A DNA stretch of 60,332 nucleotides from Legionella sp. 515359 (lineage in GTDB: Bacteria > Pseudomonadota > Gammaproteobacteria > Legionellales > Legionellaceae), in contig JAPCYN010000019.1 of the NCBI GenBank assembly GCA_025941565.1, positions 1 to 60,332 of the forward strand, written 5' to 3'. The notes beneath the pieces were generated by a model. The model was not told the origin of the DNA. It did not search any database and saw nothing but the letters and a program-made list of their open reading frames with translations. The translations under genes were made by a program, and so were the position numbers. Below, one piece after another: positions 43,335-52,799 of the stretch; positions within the stretch are counted from its first letter, which is position 1, and the number at the start of each line of letters is the position of its first letter.

Positions 43335-43424
43335 TGTCCTAAAATAGGTGGAACAACAATTCACTTCGGAATCGTTCTTTCAGCTTATATAAAAAAAGTT
43401 GCATACATCAAAATAAAAAGGATC

Positions 43425-44657
43425 ATGATGAAAAAAAGGGTTGTTATAACCGGCATGGAAATAACCTCTTCCATAGGAACAGGTTTAAGCAAATTCTGGG
43501 AAGCGGCAAAACAGGGACAATGTGGAATAAAACGCATTCAAAACTATGATCCTTCTTTGTACCCGACACAAATAGCTGGTGAAATTACCGATTTTTCCCT
43601 TGAACATCTTCCTGAGTTTAATAAGAATAAACGTTATCCACGGGTTGCTCAATTCGCACTCTATTGCACACATCATGCAATAGAACAATCCGGACTCACT
43701 CCTCATGAGCTCAGCAAAGCAGGAACATTCATGGGGACGGGCATGGGTGGATATCCCGAATCAGAGGCAAGTTATAAATTATTCTTCGCTGAAAATTGGA
43801 AAAAAATGCAACCCCTGTCTGTAATTAGGGGAATGCCCAACTCCATTGCCAATTTTATCGCCATCGCATTCGGCCTCAGTGGACCTAACTCGACGATTTC
43901 TAATGCGTGTGTTTCCTCAGCCGATGCGATAGGAGCCGCTTACCAGCAAATCGCTCAGGGCAGACTTTCTACTGCGGTCTGTGGCGGTACGGAGGCACCA
44001 CTTTGGGAATCAATGATGTCTGCCTGGTGTAAATTAAGGGTGATGTCTACGAATAATGAAAATCCCACGAAAGCTTGCCGTCCATTTGATCTGGATCGTG
44101 AAGGGATGGTGATGGCGGAAGGAGCCGGGGTTTTAATTCTTGAAGAATTAAATCAAGCCAGAGCACGAGGAGCCACTATTTTCGCAGAGATTATTGGTTT
44201 TGGCTCCAGCTGTGATGCCTTTCATATTACCGCACCCTCTTCAGAAGGCCAGCAACGTGCAATTCAAGGTGCATTAGATCATGCAAAATTATCCCCCCGA
44301 GACATCCAGTATCTCAAAGCGCATGGCACGGGAACACCATTAAATGACCGAGTTGAAACACAAACAATTAAATCAATATTTGGTGAAAGAGCCTATGAGA
44401 TCCCGGTAACTGCGCAAAAATCAATGATTGGACATGCAATAGGGGCATCTGGAGTAATGGAAGTTATTTCCACATCACTAAGTCTACAACATGACTTGTT
44501 ATTACCTACGATTAACTTAGAAACTCCTGATCCTGACTGCGATTTGGATTATGTGCCTAACGAAGCACGTAAAAAGACTATTGATATCGTATTATCCAAC
44601 CATTTCGCCTTTGGAGGCGCCAACGTTGCGTTGATACTACGTAGATACATTAAATAG
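43425..44657 (+). CDS. Beta-ketoacyl-ACP synthase II-like enzyme
   Basis: 410 residues, a thiolase-fold condensing enzyme of the FabF kind. Catalytic Cys162 in SNACVSSADAIG, His in KAHGTGTPLND and His in SMIGHAIGASG form the C-H-H triad of KAS I/II. It stands alone, with no acp, fabD or fabG beside it and its own promoter, so it is probably an extra KAS for special acyl chains rather than the housekeeping FabF. RBS AAAAGGATC precedes the first ATG. Substrate unknown. Confidence 0.9.
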   Translation: MMKKRVVITGMEITSSIGTGLSKFWEAAKQGQCGIKRIQNYDPSLYPTQIAGEITDFSLEHLPEFNKNKRYPRVAQFALYCTHHAIEQSGLTPHELSKAGTFMGTGMGGYPESEASYKLFFAENWKKMQPLSVIRGMPNSIANFIAIAFGLSGPNSTISNACVSSADAIGAAYQQIAQGRLSTAVCGGTEAPLWESMMSAWCKLRVMSTNNENPTKACRPFDLDREGMVMAEGAGVLILEELNQARARGATIFAEIIGFGSSCDAFHITAPSSEGQQRAIQGALDHAKLSPRDIQYLKAHGTGTPLNDRVETQTIKSIFGERAYEIPVTAQKSMIGHAIGASGVMEVISTSLSLQHDLLLPTINLETPDPDCDLDYVPNEARKKTIDIVLSNHFAFGGANVALILRRYIK

Positions 44658-44668
44658 TTGTAGCCACA

Positions 44669-44712
44669 GCGGGACTGGGATCTGAGCCAAGTGACTCAAT
44701 CCCGTCCACCGC
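44669..44712. terminator. Imperfect inverted repeat between convergent genes
   Basis: GCGGGACTGGGATCTGAG faces CTCAATCCCGTCCACCGC across eight bases between the KAS and outer-membrane protein genes. A bidirectional terminator or a dispersed repeat is likely. Confidence 0.5.
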
Positions 44713-44718
44713 AATTCA

Positions 44719-45465
44719 TTAAAACATATAGCCCACACTAAACAATAACTCAGTAGTATATAAATGAGGCATACCGGGTCCTTGGTTCAGCGTCGCCCCA
44801 TCGTTACCCAAATAATTTTTACCCCAATCTGCAAATTCAGCGCCTACACCGACTTGCCAGTTAGGAGTTAACATTTTTTGTACCCCAAGTCCGAGAGTAT
44901 ACGAAAAAGCAACCGTACTGGCGGTAGTAAACCAATATGTTGGGTAAAGAACGGGATCGATTGTGGTGGGAATCCAATCATGAGCATGGTTCCAACCCGC
45001 CCCAAAACTACCACTTAAATAAGGCTGTAAGGTTTGAAAACCATTGGCAATAATCTTTCCTTTAAACTCTGCGCGTACATGGCTCACTTTATAATGGTAA
45101 GTATAAACATCAGGAACACCATTAACAGTAACCCGGCCTGAAAGATTGGCGTCACTCGCTGCTGCAACCCCAAGCCCAAATTGGGCGATAAAATTACTTG
45201 CACCGATAAAATGCTGTAATCCAAAAAATAATTCACCAGTACCTAACCAATCAGATTTCGAATCCGCAATATAATAGTTGTACATGGGCGGCGGAAAAGG
45301 ATAAAGATATTGATCTTTTCCTGGATCAGACCATGCAGGTCCTCCACTTACAGTAATAATTGATGACCAAACTTGAGGTAAAACTGGAGCATAAAGGTCT
45401 TCGATAGCAAATCCATTTACTGTAAACAGCGCACAAAACCCTGAGGCCATTATTTTTTTAAACAT
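44719..45465 (-). CDS. Outer-membrane beta-barrel protein
   Basis: 248 residues from the ATG at 45465, which has AAAGGAT ahead of it; the frame extends further upstream but without an RBS. A signal peptide (to about NGFA, residue 20) precedes alternating polar/hydrophobic strands rich in Gly and aromatics, and the chain ends SVGYMF with the terminal Phe that outer-membrane barrels carry. Resembles the porin-like families common in Legionella. Function unknown. It is convergent with the KAS gene. Confidence 0.75.
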   Translation of the reverse strand: MFKKIMASGFCALFTVNGFAIEDLYAPVLPQVWSSIITVSGGPAWSDPGKDQYLYPFPPPMYNYYIADSKSDWLGTGELFFGLQHFIGASNFIAQFGLGVAAASDANLSGRVTVNGVPDVYTYHYKVSHVRAEFKGKIIANGFQTLQPYLSGSFGAGWNHAHDWIPTTIDPVLYPTYWFTTASTVAFSYTLGLGVQKMLTPNWQVGVGAEFADWGKNYLGNDGATLNQGPGMPHLYTTELLFSVGYMF

Positions 45466-45808
45466 ACATATCCTTTTGATTTTTGATCTTGAAATCCAGA
45501 GCATTCAGGCTAATTTTATACCGTATTTGGACCTACTTTTCTATACTTCGCGCCGTTAGATTTTTTCCTTAACTCTGCTTCACCTCATCCGATTAAAAAT
45601 TCAAAATGAACGGCAAGGAGGGCAAGTTCCAAGCAGACTCGCATTGCATGTTTTCTCTATTGCTTTTTTCTCTCATAAATTCACAATAGGACTACGTGAC
45701 TTGTCTTTATCGACAAGCCTCCCGACAAAAAAATCAAGTCGCCTAAAACATAGCAATTGAAGGTTTCTTGGGTATATAATCGGCTATTTTACAAAAAAAG
45801 GCCAATAA
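45466..45808. other. Gap between the outer-membrane protein gene and lpxD
   Basis: About 340 bp. A TATAAT at 45775 or so may serve lpxD. A CTTGTC/GACAAG hairpin is seen near 45702-45718. No ORF, RNA gene or repeat of note. Confidence 0.45.
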
Positions 45809-46858
45809 ATGAGTTATTCACTGTGTGATATAGCAAATAAGATACAAGGGGTAGTCATAGGTGATGACTCAATAAACATTTCTTTCTTATCACCTATTGA
45901 TGAGATTATGCCCGGAAGCTTGGTGTTTGCTGACAGTAATGAAAATTTAAAATTGGCAGAGGCATCGCAAGCTGCCGCCATATTAGTCAATGAGCAGACG
46001 TCTGTTTCAAAAAAACCATTAATCCAAGTAAAGCATCCATTCAAAGCGTTTATTACTCTGATGCATCATTTCAATCCCCCGCAACAAAGCAGTCCTGGCA
46101 TTCATCCCACCGCGGTCATTGGCGAAGGAGTACAATTGGGGAAGGAAGTATTTATAGGACCCTATGTAGTAATTGAAGCCGGCAGTATTATTGGGAACCA
46201 TTGTATTCTAAAAAGTCATATTCATATTGGTCGTGATGTGACTCTGGGAGATGATACTACGATTCATTCTCAGGTTACTGTATACGATAAGTGTCAAATT
46301 GGCTCCAGAGTCATAATTCATGCCTCTACGGTCATCGGTTCTGATGGTTTTGGTTATACCTTTGTCGATGGCAAACATCTCAAAGTACCTCATATTGGGC
46401 GTGTTATTATTGAGGATGATGTAGAAATAGGTGCAAATACCGCTATAGATCGTGCCACAATGGGAGCAACTGTTATTGGTGAAGGCACTAAAATTGATAA
46501 CCTTGTCCAGGTAGCACACTCTGTTAAATTAGGTAAACATAATATTCTATGTGGTTTTACCGGAATAGCAGGAAGTACCACTTCCGGTAATCATGTGATT
46601 TTTGCTGCCAATGTTGGGGTCAGCGATCATGTACGCATTGATGACGGGGTGATATTAGGCGCTCGCACCGGAGTGCCACCCAACAAACATCTGAAACAAG
46701 GAAATGTTTATCTGGGAAATCCGGCTCGTCCTAAAGATATTGCCATTCAACATGAGCTTGGTGTCAATCGAATTCCTTTAATCCGCAAAAACATTAAAGC
46801 ACTTTCTGAACAAGTTGAATTATTGAAGAAGCAACTTGCCAAAGAAGAGGCAGAGTAA
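45809..46858 (+). CDS. lpxD: UDP-3-O-(3-hydroxyacyl)glucosamine N-acyltransferase
   Basis: Adds the second hydroxyacyl chain to UDP-glucosamine in lipid A synthesis. N-terminal uridine-binding domain, then a left-handed beta helix with many hexapeptide repeats ([30 protein letters not shown] and on), including [17 protein letters not shown] and the catalytic His stretch [10 protein letters not shown] at about residue 239. 349 residues is normal. It stands apart from lpxA/lpxB; Legionella is known to have more than one lpxD. polA follows after 2 bp. Confidence 0.95.
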   Translation: MSYSLCDIANKIQGVVIGDDSINISFLSPIDEIMPGSLVFADSNENLKLAEASQAAAILVNEQTSVSKKPLIQVKHPFKAFITLMHHFNPPQQSSPGIHPTAVIGEGVQLGKEVFIGPYVVIEAGSIIGNHCILKSHIHIGRDVTLGDDTTIHSQVTVYDKCQIGSRVIIHASTVIGSDGFGYTFVDGKHLKVPHIGRVIIEDDVEIGANTAIDRATMGATVIGEGTKIDNLVQVAHSVKLGKHNILCGFTGIAGSTTSGNHVIFAANVGVSDHVRIDDGVILGARTGVPPNKHLKQGNVYLGNPARPKDIAIQHELGVNRIPLIRKNIKALSEQVELLKKQLAKEEAE

Positions 46859-46860
46859 TT

Positions 46861-49545
46861 ATGACATCCCCTTTGATTCTCATTGATGGCTCATCCTATT
46901 TTTTTCGTGCGTTTCATGCACTACCGCCTTTGACTAATTCAAAAGGGCAACCCACGGGAGCCATCTATGGGGTAGCCAATATGATTAAAAAGCTCATTAA
47001 AGAGTATCAACCTGAAGAATTGGCCGTAGTCTTTGATGCCAAGGGGAAAACATTCCGAGACGAATGGTATCCGGAGTATAAGGCGCATCGCCCCCCCATG
47101 CCTCAGGAGCTGAGCTCCCAATTTGAACCCTTAATCCAGCTGCTGAAAACAATGGGGCTTCCCATATTGATTATTGATGGGGTTGAAGCCGATGATGTCA
47201 TCGGGACTTTAGCAAAGCAAGCAACGGAACAAGGAATTCCCGTGGTCATCTCTACGGGCGATAAAGATATGGCGCAACTCGTCAACGAACACATTACGTT
47301 AATCAATACCATGAGTAATACAGCTCTGGATATTGACGGAGTCAAAGAGAAATTTGGGATAATACCCTCACAAGTGATTGATTATCTTACACTCGTTGGT
47401 GATAGTGTCGATAATGTTCCTGGAGTAACCAAATGTGGGCCCAAAACCGCAGTCAAATGGCTTACAGAATATCAAACTCTCGACAACCTCATTCAACATG
47501 CAGAGGGTATTGGTGGCAAAATCGGTGAATACTTGCGTGCAAGTATCCCACAACTGCCATTATCCAAAAAATTGGTAACGATCAAAACAGATGTTGACTT
47601 ACCCTTAAGCTGGGGGGAATTAAAACCTAATCCCGTAAATAAAGAACAACTCCTTGAATTAATTCGCCAATTTGAATTCAAAAACTGGCTCAAGGAGCTT
47701 TTGGGAGAAGAAGGAAGTTTCTCTTCAAGCAAACCCAGTATATCCAGCATACCCTTTGAAATCATTACCACCAATCAGCAATTCAATCATTTGCTCAATC
47801 AACTGGAACAATGCCAAGTATTCTGCATTGATACAGAAACGACCAGCCTCGAGGCGATGCTCGCGGAACTCGTCGGAATTTCCCTGGCGATTGAAGAAGG
47901 CAAAGCAGTATATATTCCGTTTACGCATACGGATGGCACGGAACAATTAATTCGTGAAGAAGTATTAACTGCTTTAAAACCTGTTTTGGAAAATCCTAAA
48001 ATAGAAAAAATCGGTCAAAATCTCAAATACGATTATTCGGTATTGAAAAATCATGGCATTAATCTAAAAGGTATCCGTTATGACACCATGTTAGAGTCTT
48101 ATGTCCTCAACAGTGGTGCAGGACGTCATGACATGGATTCATTGGCCTTAAAATATCTAGGACACAAAGCAATTAGCTACGAAGAGGTTGCTGGAAAAGG
48201 AGCAAAACAGTTGCGCTTTGATCAAGTTCCAGTGGATAAAGCAGCCGCTTATGCTGCAGAGGATGCAGAAATTACGCTACAACTTCATAATAAACTTTTT
48301 CCTTTGATTCCAGAATCCGTACAAAACGTGTTCAACGATATAGAGATGCCATTAGTTACCGTACTTGCTGATATGGAGCGACTGGGAGTACTCATCGACG
48401 CACTAACTCTGGAAAAGCATGGAAACCGCCTGAAAGAACGCATTTATGCATTAGAGCAAGAGGCATTACAACTGGCTGGCAGACCCTTTAATCTGAACTC
48501 GCCAAAGCAATTACAAGAGATTCTCTTCGATTCACACAAACTGCCAGTAATTGCCAAGACGCCAACAGGACAACCCTCTACAGCAGAGTCAGTATTACAA
48601 GAGTTGGCTTATGATTACCGCCTTGCCGCTGTGATCCTTGAATACCGCAGTCTCACGAAACTGGTCTCTACGTATATTGATACGCTACCTAAAAAAATTA
48701 ATCCACAAACACATAGAGTACATACGTCCTATAATCAGGCGGTCACTGCGACAGGTCGACTCTCGTCAAGTGAACCCAACTTGCAAAACATTCCTATACG
48801 GAGTGAAGAAGGCCGTCTGATTCGTACAGCATTCATCGCTCCTGAGAACTGCCTCATTCTTGCCGCAGATTACTCCCAAATTGAGTTACGGATCATGGCT
48901 CATTTGTCACAAGATGAAAATCTGTTAAAAGCCTTTGCCCACGGCTGGGACATTCATGCAGCAACAGCCAGCGAAATTTTTCAAACACCACTGGACGAGG
49001 TCAGCAGCGAACAGCGTCGCAGAGCTAAAGCAGTCAATTTTGGCCTGATTTATGGAATGTCTGCTTTTGGTCTGGCAAAACAAATTGGCGTGGAGCGTCA
49101 AGATGCACAATATTACATCGATACCTATTTTCGACGCTATCCCAAAGTATTGGAATACATGAACCGAACCCGTCAACAGGCACATCAGCTTGGTTATGTA
49201 GAAACCTTATTCGGCAGACGTTTGTATTTGCCGGAAATTAATACACGCAATATGATACGCCAAAAGGCAGCGGAACGCACAGCAATTAATGCGCCGATGC
49301 AAGGCACTGCAGCAGACATCATTAAAAAAGCCATGCTATCCATTGCCAAATGGCAAAATGAGCAAAAAAATCCACCCGCAAAAATGATCATGCAAGTCCA
49401 TGATGAGCTGGTTTTTGAAGTAAACGATAAAGAAATAGAGTCAAGTAAAAAGGTGATTCGTGAGTTGATGGAACATGGGGTAAAACTCTCCGTACCACTT
49501 GTAGTTTCTATTGGAACAGGTGCTAATTGGGATGCGGCTCATTAA
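46861..49545 (+). CDS. polA: DNA polymerase I
   Basis: 894 residues. The N-terminal 5'-3' flap nuclease domain has LIDGSSYFFRAFHALPPL and YLTLVGDSVDNVPGV. The 3'-5' proofreading domain keeps Asp-x-Glu in CIDTETTSLEA (about residue 324), so it is likely active. The polymerase domain has motif A ADYSQIELRIMAH, motif B RRRAKAVNFGLIYG and motif C MQVHDELVFEV near the end. Replicates and repairs gaps and removes primers. It overlaps nothing and is cotranscribed with lpxD by spacing. Confidence 0.97.
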   Translation: MTSPLILIDGSSYFFRAFHALPPLTNSKGQPTGAIYGVANMIKKLIKEYQPEELAVVFDAKGKTFRDEWYPEYKAHRPPMPQELSSQFEPLIQLLKTMGLPILIIDGVEADDVIGTLAKQATEQGIPVVISTGDKDMAQLVNEHITLINTMSNTALDIDGVKEKFGIIPSQVIDYLTLVGDSVDNVPGVTKCGPKTAVKWLTEYQTLDNLIQHAEGIGGKIGEYLRASIPQLPLSKKLVTIKTDVDLPLSWGELKPNPVNKEQLLELIRQFEFKNWLKELLGEEGSFSSSKPSISSIPFEIITTNQQFNHLLNQLEQCQVFCIDTETTSLEAMLAELVGISLAIEEGKAVYIPFTHTDGTEQLIREEVLTALKPVLENPKIEKIGQNLKYDYSVLKNHGINLKGIRYDTMLESYVLNSGAGRHDMDSLALKYLGHKAISYEEVAGKGAKQLRFDQVPVDKAAAYAAEDAEITLQLHNKLFPLIPESVQNVFNDIEMPLVTVLADMERLGVLIDALTLEKHGNRLKERIYALEQEALQLAGRPFNLNSPKQLQEILFDSHKLPVIAKTPTGQPSTAESVLQELAYDYRLAAVILEYRSLTKLVSTYIDTLPKKINPQTHRVHTSYNQAVTATGRLSSSEPNLQNIPIRSEEGRLIRTAFIAPENCLILAADYSQIELRIMAHLSQDENLLKAFAHGWDIHAATASEIFQTPLDEVSSEQRRRAKAVNFGLIYGMSAFGLAKQIGVERQDAQYYIDTYFRRYPKVLEYMNRTRQQAHQLGYVETLFGRRLYLPEINTRNMIRQKAAERTAINAPMQGTAADIIKKAMLSIAKWQNEQKNPPAKMIMQVHDELVFEVNDKEIESSKKVIRELMEHGVKLSVPLVVSIGTGANWDAAH

Positions 49546-49553
49546 ACATCATT

Positions 49554-49961
49554 TTATGTATGATGCGTTGCCCAATAAATGTTCAATGCATCACCGTATT
49601 CAAGAGGTTTTATAATTTGCCCCCTTACATTTAAATCTTTGATTGCAAGCTTATCCTCTTTTGTATAAGCATTTGTCAAAATAAATACTTCTGTAAAAGC
49701 TAAAGAAGGATCCTTGCGGATAATTTTCAGCAAATCAATCCCGTTTACCTTAGGTACATTGATATCAAGGAGAATTACTTTCGGATGAATTTTTTCTTGC
49801 CCTTGACGTCCATATAATTTATTTAATGCTTCTTCACCATTTGCAGCAACTGCAATCGCACATGATTCTTTAACTTTTTTAAATATTCGCCTTACACCCT
49901 CGACATCAACAACATCATCTTCGATATATAAAATATCAACGGGGTTTTCTTGAGGTTCCAT
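49554..49961 (-). CDS. Single-domain response regulator (Rcp-like) 1
   Basis: About 135 residues, one receiver domain: ILYIEDDVVDVEGV, phospho-Asp in VILLDINVPKVNG, FILTNAYTKED and the conserved Lys in IIKPLEYGD. The longer form from 50018 is possible, but AGGAG places the start at the ATG of MEPQENP (49961) or MTMEPQ (49967). The insertion of a few residues before the phospho-Asp is typical of Rcp1-type regulators paired with PAS or phytochrome kinases. It ends 8 bp from the polA stop, convergent. Confidence 0.85.
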   Translation of the reverse strand: MEPQENPVDILYIEDDVVDVEGVRRIFKKVKESCAIAVAANGEEALNKLYGRQGQEKIHPKVILLDINVPKVNGIDLLKIIRKDPSLAFTEVFILTNAYTKEDKLAIKDLNVRGQIIKPLEYGDALNIYWATHHT

Positions 49962-50159
49962 AGTCATTCTCCTACCGCGTTCATGTGCTTTAAAATGATC
50001 ATAAAAGCGCGCGGACATCAGGAAACAGTTTTATCTAAAAAGACTTATCCACATTGTATCTATTCATATGTTAATTATAGTACCAATAACGATCACTTTG
50101 TGAATAAATTAATTTTATTGCCTATAATCTATATTAAATAAGAGTAAAGGAATAAAATT

Positions 50160-50609
50160 ATGTATCAATTAGATAAAGCCATTAATTTGATGCTCGTGGA
50201 TGATGATGAAATTGACATCAAAGATCTGCAAAGAACTTTTAAAAAAAATAAAATCAATAATCCACTCCATGTGGCGACCAATGGGGTAGAAGCATTAAAT
50301 AAATTACTAGGTCAAAATGGAGAAAAAAAACTAAAACCCACGCCCCAAATAATTATCCTGGACATCAATATGCCTAAAATGAATGGCATAGAATTTATGC
50401 AGAATATCCGAACCAATAAAAAACTAAAATCACTGCTGATTTTTATTCTTACTACATCAAATAATGAGAAGGATAAAATAGATGCATATAATCTGAATGT
50501 TGCTGGCTATATTGTAAAGCCATTTCAAATTTCAGACTTTATGGAAATAATTTCATCATTGCACCACTATTGGAATCTGCTTGAATTTCCTAACAAAACT
50601 GTGGGTTAG
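50160..50609 (+). CDS. Single-domain response regulator (Rcp-like) 2
   Basis: 149 residues, related to the regulator at 49554 in length and motif order: LMLVDDDEIDIKDL, phospho-Asp in IIILDINMPKMNG, FILTTSNNEKD and VKPFQISD. RBS AAAGGA lies nine bases before the ATG. It is divergent from regulator 1 and convergent with the kinase at 50647. No output domain, so it would act through protein contact or as a phosphate relay. Confidence 0.87.
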   Translation: MYQLDKAINLMLVDDDEIDIKDLQRTFKKNKINNPLHVATNGVEALNKLLGQNGEKKLKPTPQIIILDINMPKMNGIEFMQNIRTNKKLKSLLIFILTTSNNEKDKIDAYNLNVAGYIVKPFQISDFMEIISSLHHYWNLLEFPNKTVG

Positions 50610-50646
50610 AACCCATCACCATTGCTTTTTTATTGATATCCAATGA

Positions 50647-51942
50647 CTACGGCAAATTCTTTTTCCTGATGATCTGCCTGGGCCAGGTAAATGACATAGT
50701 GGTTCCATGTCCTACCTGAGATTGAACCATAACACTCCCCCCCTGAGATTCGACAATCTTTTTCACGATACTCAAACCAACTCCCGTAGACTCTAATTCA
50801 TCTCTTGACTTCAGCGTTTGAAAAACAACAAAAATCTTATCAAAAAATTCAGGTGCAATTCCTGGACCATCGTCTTTAACCGTAAACAGATAAAATGTAC
50901 CTAACACATCAACCTCAATTTTAATCGTACCTTTTTTTCGATGATGATGCTTTATGCTGTTACCAAGCAAATTGGATAATACCTGCATCAGTGGGATCTT
51001 AGTCGTTTTAAAAACTGGAAGATGCTCAGGATAACGAATTTCAAATCGGCCATCAGGATTAAGCCCATCAATGATTTCCTGCAAAATTTCCTTGGTGTCT
51101 ACAGGCTCAACATTCAAATCAATACGACCGGCTCGCGAATATTGTAATATTCCATCAATTAAATTTGCCAAGCGTAAAGTCCGTTGACGTAATAATCCCA
51201 AATGCTCTTTTGACTTATCATCTAGCTTATCGGCATTATCTTCTTCAATCCAGGTAGCTAATCGTTCGATTGCACGCAAAGGAGCCTTTAAATCATGTGA
51301 GGCAATATAAGCAAACTGTTCTAACTCTTCATTAGTCTTAATCAGTTGATTTTCAATACGCTTCGCTTCCGTAATGTCTTTGGAAATCATGACATACCCA
51401 ATAGGCTCGCCCTTATCATCCCGACGTAACGTTAACGTGACGGAAGCAATAAAAGACGACCCGTCTTTCCGAATGCGTTCAAACACTTCTTCCGCATTTC
51501 CATTCTGCAATGCTTTTTTCATAAACTCCTGAGGAACTCCGGATTTGATGTCTTCGGGTTTATGCAGGTCCAGAATATTCTTTTTGTTGATCATCTCCGC
51601 AGCATGGTATCCATAATTACGGTAAGCTCCTTCATTCCATACAATTATTTTCCCATCTAAATCTGTTCCTACAATTGAATACTCAATGGAGCTTTCCAGA
51701 ATATTTTGCAGAATACTTTTAGCGTAAAATGCCTCTTCTGTTTTGATGGTTTGTACCTCCAAGTCAAGCATGCCTTTTTTTGTCTGCATACCCTCCTTTC
51801 TCTTGTGTTTTTCAGCCTTTTCTAATTGTTGGCTTAAAGAACCAAGATCATCATCCATTTTTTTTTCACTAATTTTTTTTGCTTTATGTGGTTTTTGAGT
51901 TTTATGATCCGAAGGGTTCTGTGGCCGCTCATAATCCATCAT
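50647..51942 (-). CDS. PAS-domain sensor histidine kinase
   Basis: 431 residues, no membrane segment. A charged coiled-coil N terminus of about 70 residues, a PAS domain (about 75-195) ending in the PAC-like VMISKDITEAK, the HisKA box with phospho-His in YIASHDLKAPLRAIERL (about residue 216), and an HATPase: N box NLLGNSIKHH, DDGPGIAP and G box STGVGLSIV. A cytosolic sensor with the DLKAPLR box like those of phytochrome-type kinases, but without a GAF/PHY part. Probably signals to the small regulators on either side. Confidence 0.9.
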   Translation of the reverse strand: MMDYERPQNPSDHKTQKPHKAKKISEKKMDDDLGSLSQQLEKAEKHKRKEGMQTKKGMLDLEVQTIKTEEAFYAKSILQNILESSIEYSIVGTDLDGKIIVWNEGAYRNYGYHAAEMINKKNILDLHKPEDIKSGVPQEFMKKALQNGNAEEVFERIRKDGSSFIASVTLTLRRDDKGEPIGYVMISKDITEAKRIENQLIKTNEELEQFAYIASHDLKAPLRAIERLATWIEEDNADKLDDKSKEHLGLLRQRTLRLANLIDGILQYSRAGRIDLNVEPVDTKEILQEIIDGLNPDGRFEIRYPEHLPVFKTTKIPLMQVLSNLLGNSIKHHHRKKGTIKIEVDVLGTFYLFTVKDDGPGIAPEFFDKIFVVFQTLKSRDELESTGVGLSIVKKIVESQGGSVMVQSQVGHGTTMSFTWPRQIIRKKNLP

Positions 51943-52065
51943 CGTAATTTCCTTAGAAAAATAGATTTCATCTCTATGTCACAGAAACATCACTATAAGT
52001 ATAGCGTGTATTTCATGCACTTGCTGACTTTCCTGGGAACAACTCAGAACAGCAAAAAGTTATCT

Positions 52066-52539
52066 TTAGATGCAATCAAGATGATAGTTGGCCTGTCTTT
52101 TAGCATGAGTTACATGCGAGAAAACCTGCTGTTTTTTTCCGAGTGATTCATCAAAATAATACGCCCAGGTTTTTTGAATACATTCTGCACTTAGGGTTTT
52201 GGCCCAAGTATTATATTCGTTAACTAATCGATTATGTTGAATAAAAACCTTGGCAAAAGCGCCACGCATAAATTCGGAGTCTGACCAGGATATAAGGGGA
52301 AGATGAGGATATTTTTGCAGTATGACTGCTGCAAGTTGTGGACCATGAGTGGATGATTCATTAATCAAATTCAACTCGCCGTCGATGATAACCAGATCCG
52401 GTACATGAGTATTTATAAAAGACAAAGCATCTTGACTGTTACTTACAACAGCTACTGACACGGAAGTAATAACTGACTCTAAAAGTCGAGACAAGCAAAG
52501 TGCATTAAAAGCGCTGTCTTCAATAATTAATACACGCAT
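52066..52539 (-). CDS. Receiver-domain protein with C-terminal helical tail
   Basis: 157 residues. MRVLIIEDSAFNALCLSRLLE and the phospho-Asp in LVIIDGELN define a receiver; the usual Thr/Ser is in ISWSDSEF, but the Lys-Pro loop is not clear. The last 50 residues are extra. The longer frame from 52584 has no support; AGGGAGT before the ATG at 52539 decides the start. It lies 123 bp upstream of the kinase gene in the same orientation, so they may be cotranscribed. Confidence 0.7.
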   Translation of the reverse strand: MRVLIIEDSAFNALCLSRLLESVITSVSVAVVSNSQDALSFINTHVPDLVIIDGELNLINESSTHGPQLAAVILQKYPHLPLISWSDSEFMRGAFAKVFIQHNRLVNEYNTWAKTLSAECIQKTWAYYFDESLGKKQQVFSHVTHAKRQANYHLDCI

Positions 52540-52670
52540 CGCATCCGGACTCCCTGTTAGTTCATGATTAAGTATAAAGATCAAACCTTAAGGAAGAATT
52601 AAGAAATTATTTTTTAAAATAATTTATTTGCTAATTTTTATATATAATAAGACAGGTAAATCTAAATTAA

Positions 52671-52700
52671 ACCGATCCTCTCTATGCGATCGGTGCTTTT
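52671..52700 (+). terminator. Hairpin with T-run upstream of the dehydratase gene
   Basis: ACCGATC and GATCGGT form a 7-bp stem, 10-base loop, followed by GC and five T. A TATAAT lies about 30 bp upstream (around 52643-52648). A transcript from there would stop after about 45 nt, suggesting either a tiny RNA or an attenuator for the gene at 52800. Confidence 0.5.
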
Positions 52701-52799
52701 TCCGGAATAAATGCAGCACGGTATATCGCGCATATCCTCAATGTTTCGCGAGCCACGATATATAACTATCTACATCGTAGTCGAGGGAGAAAAAAGCTC

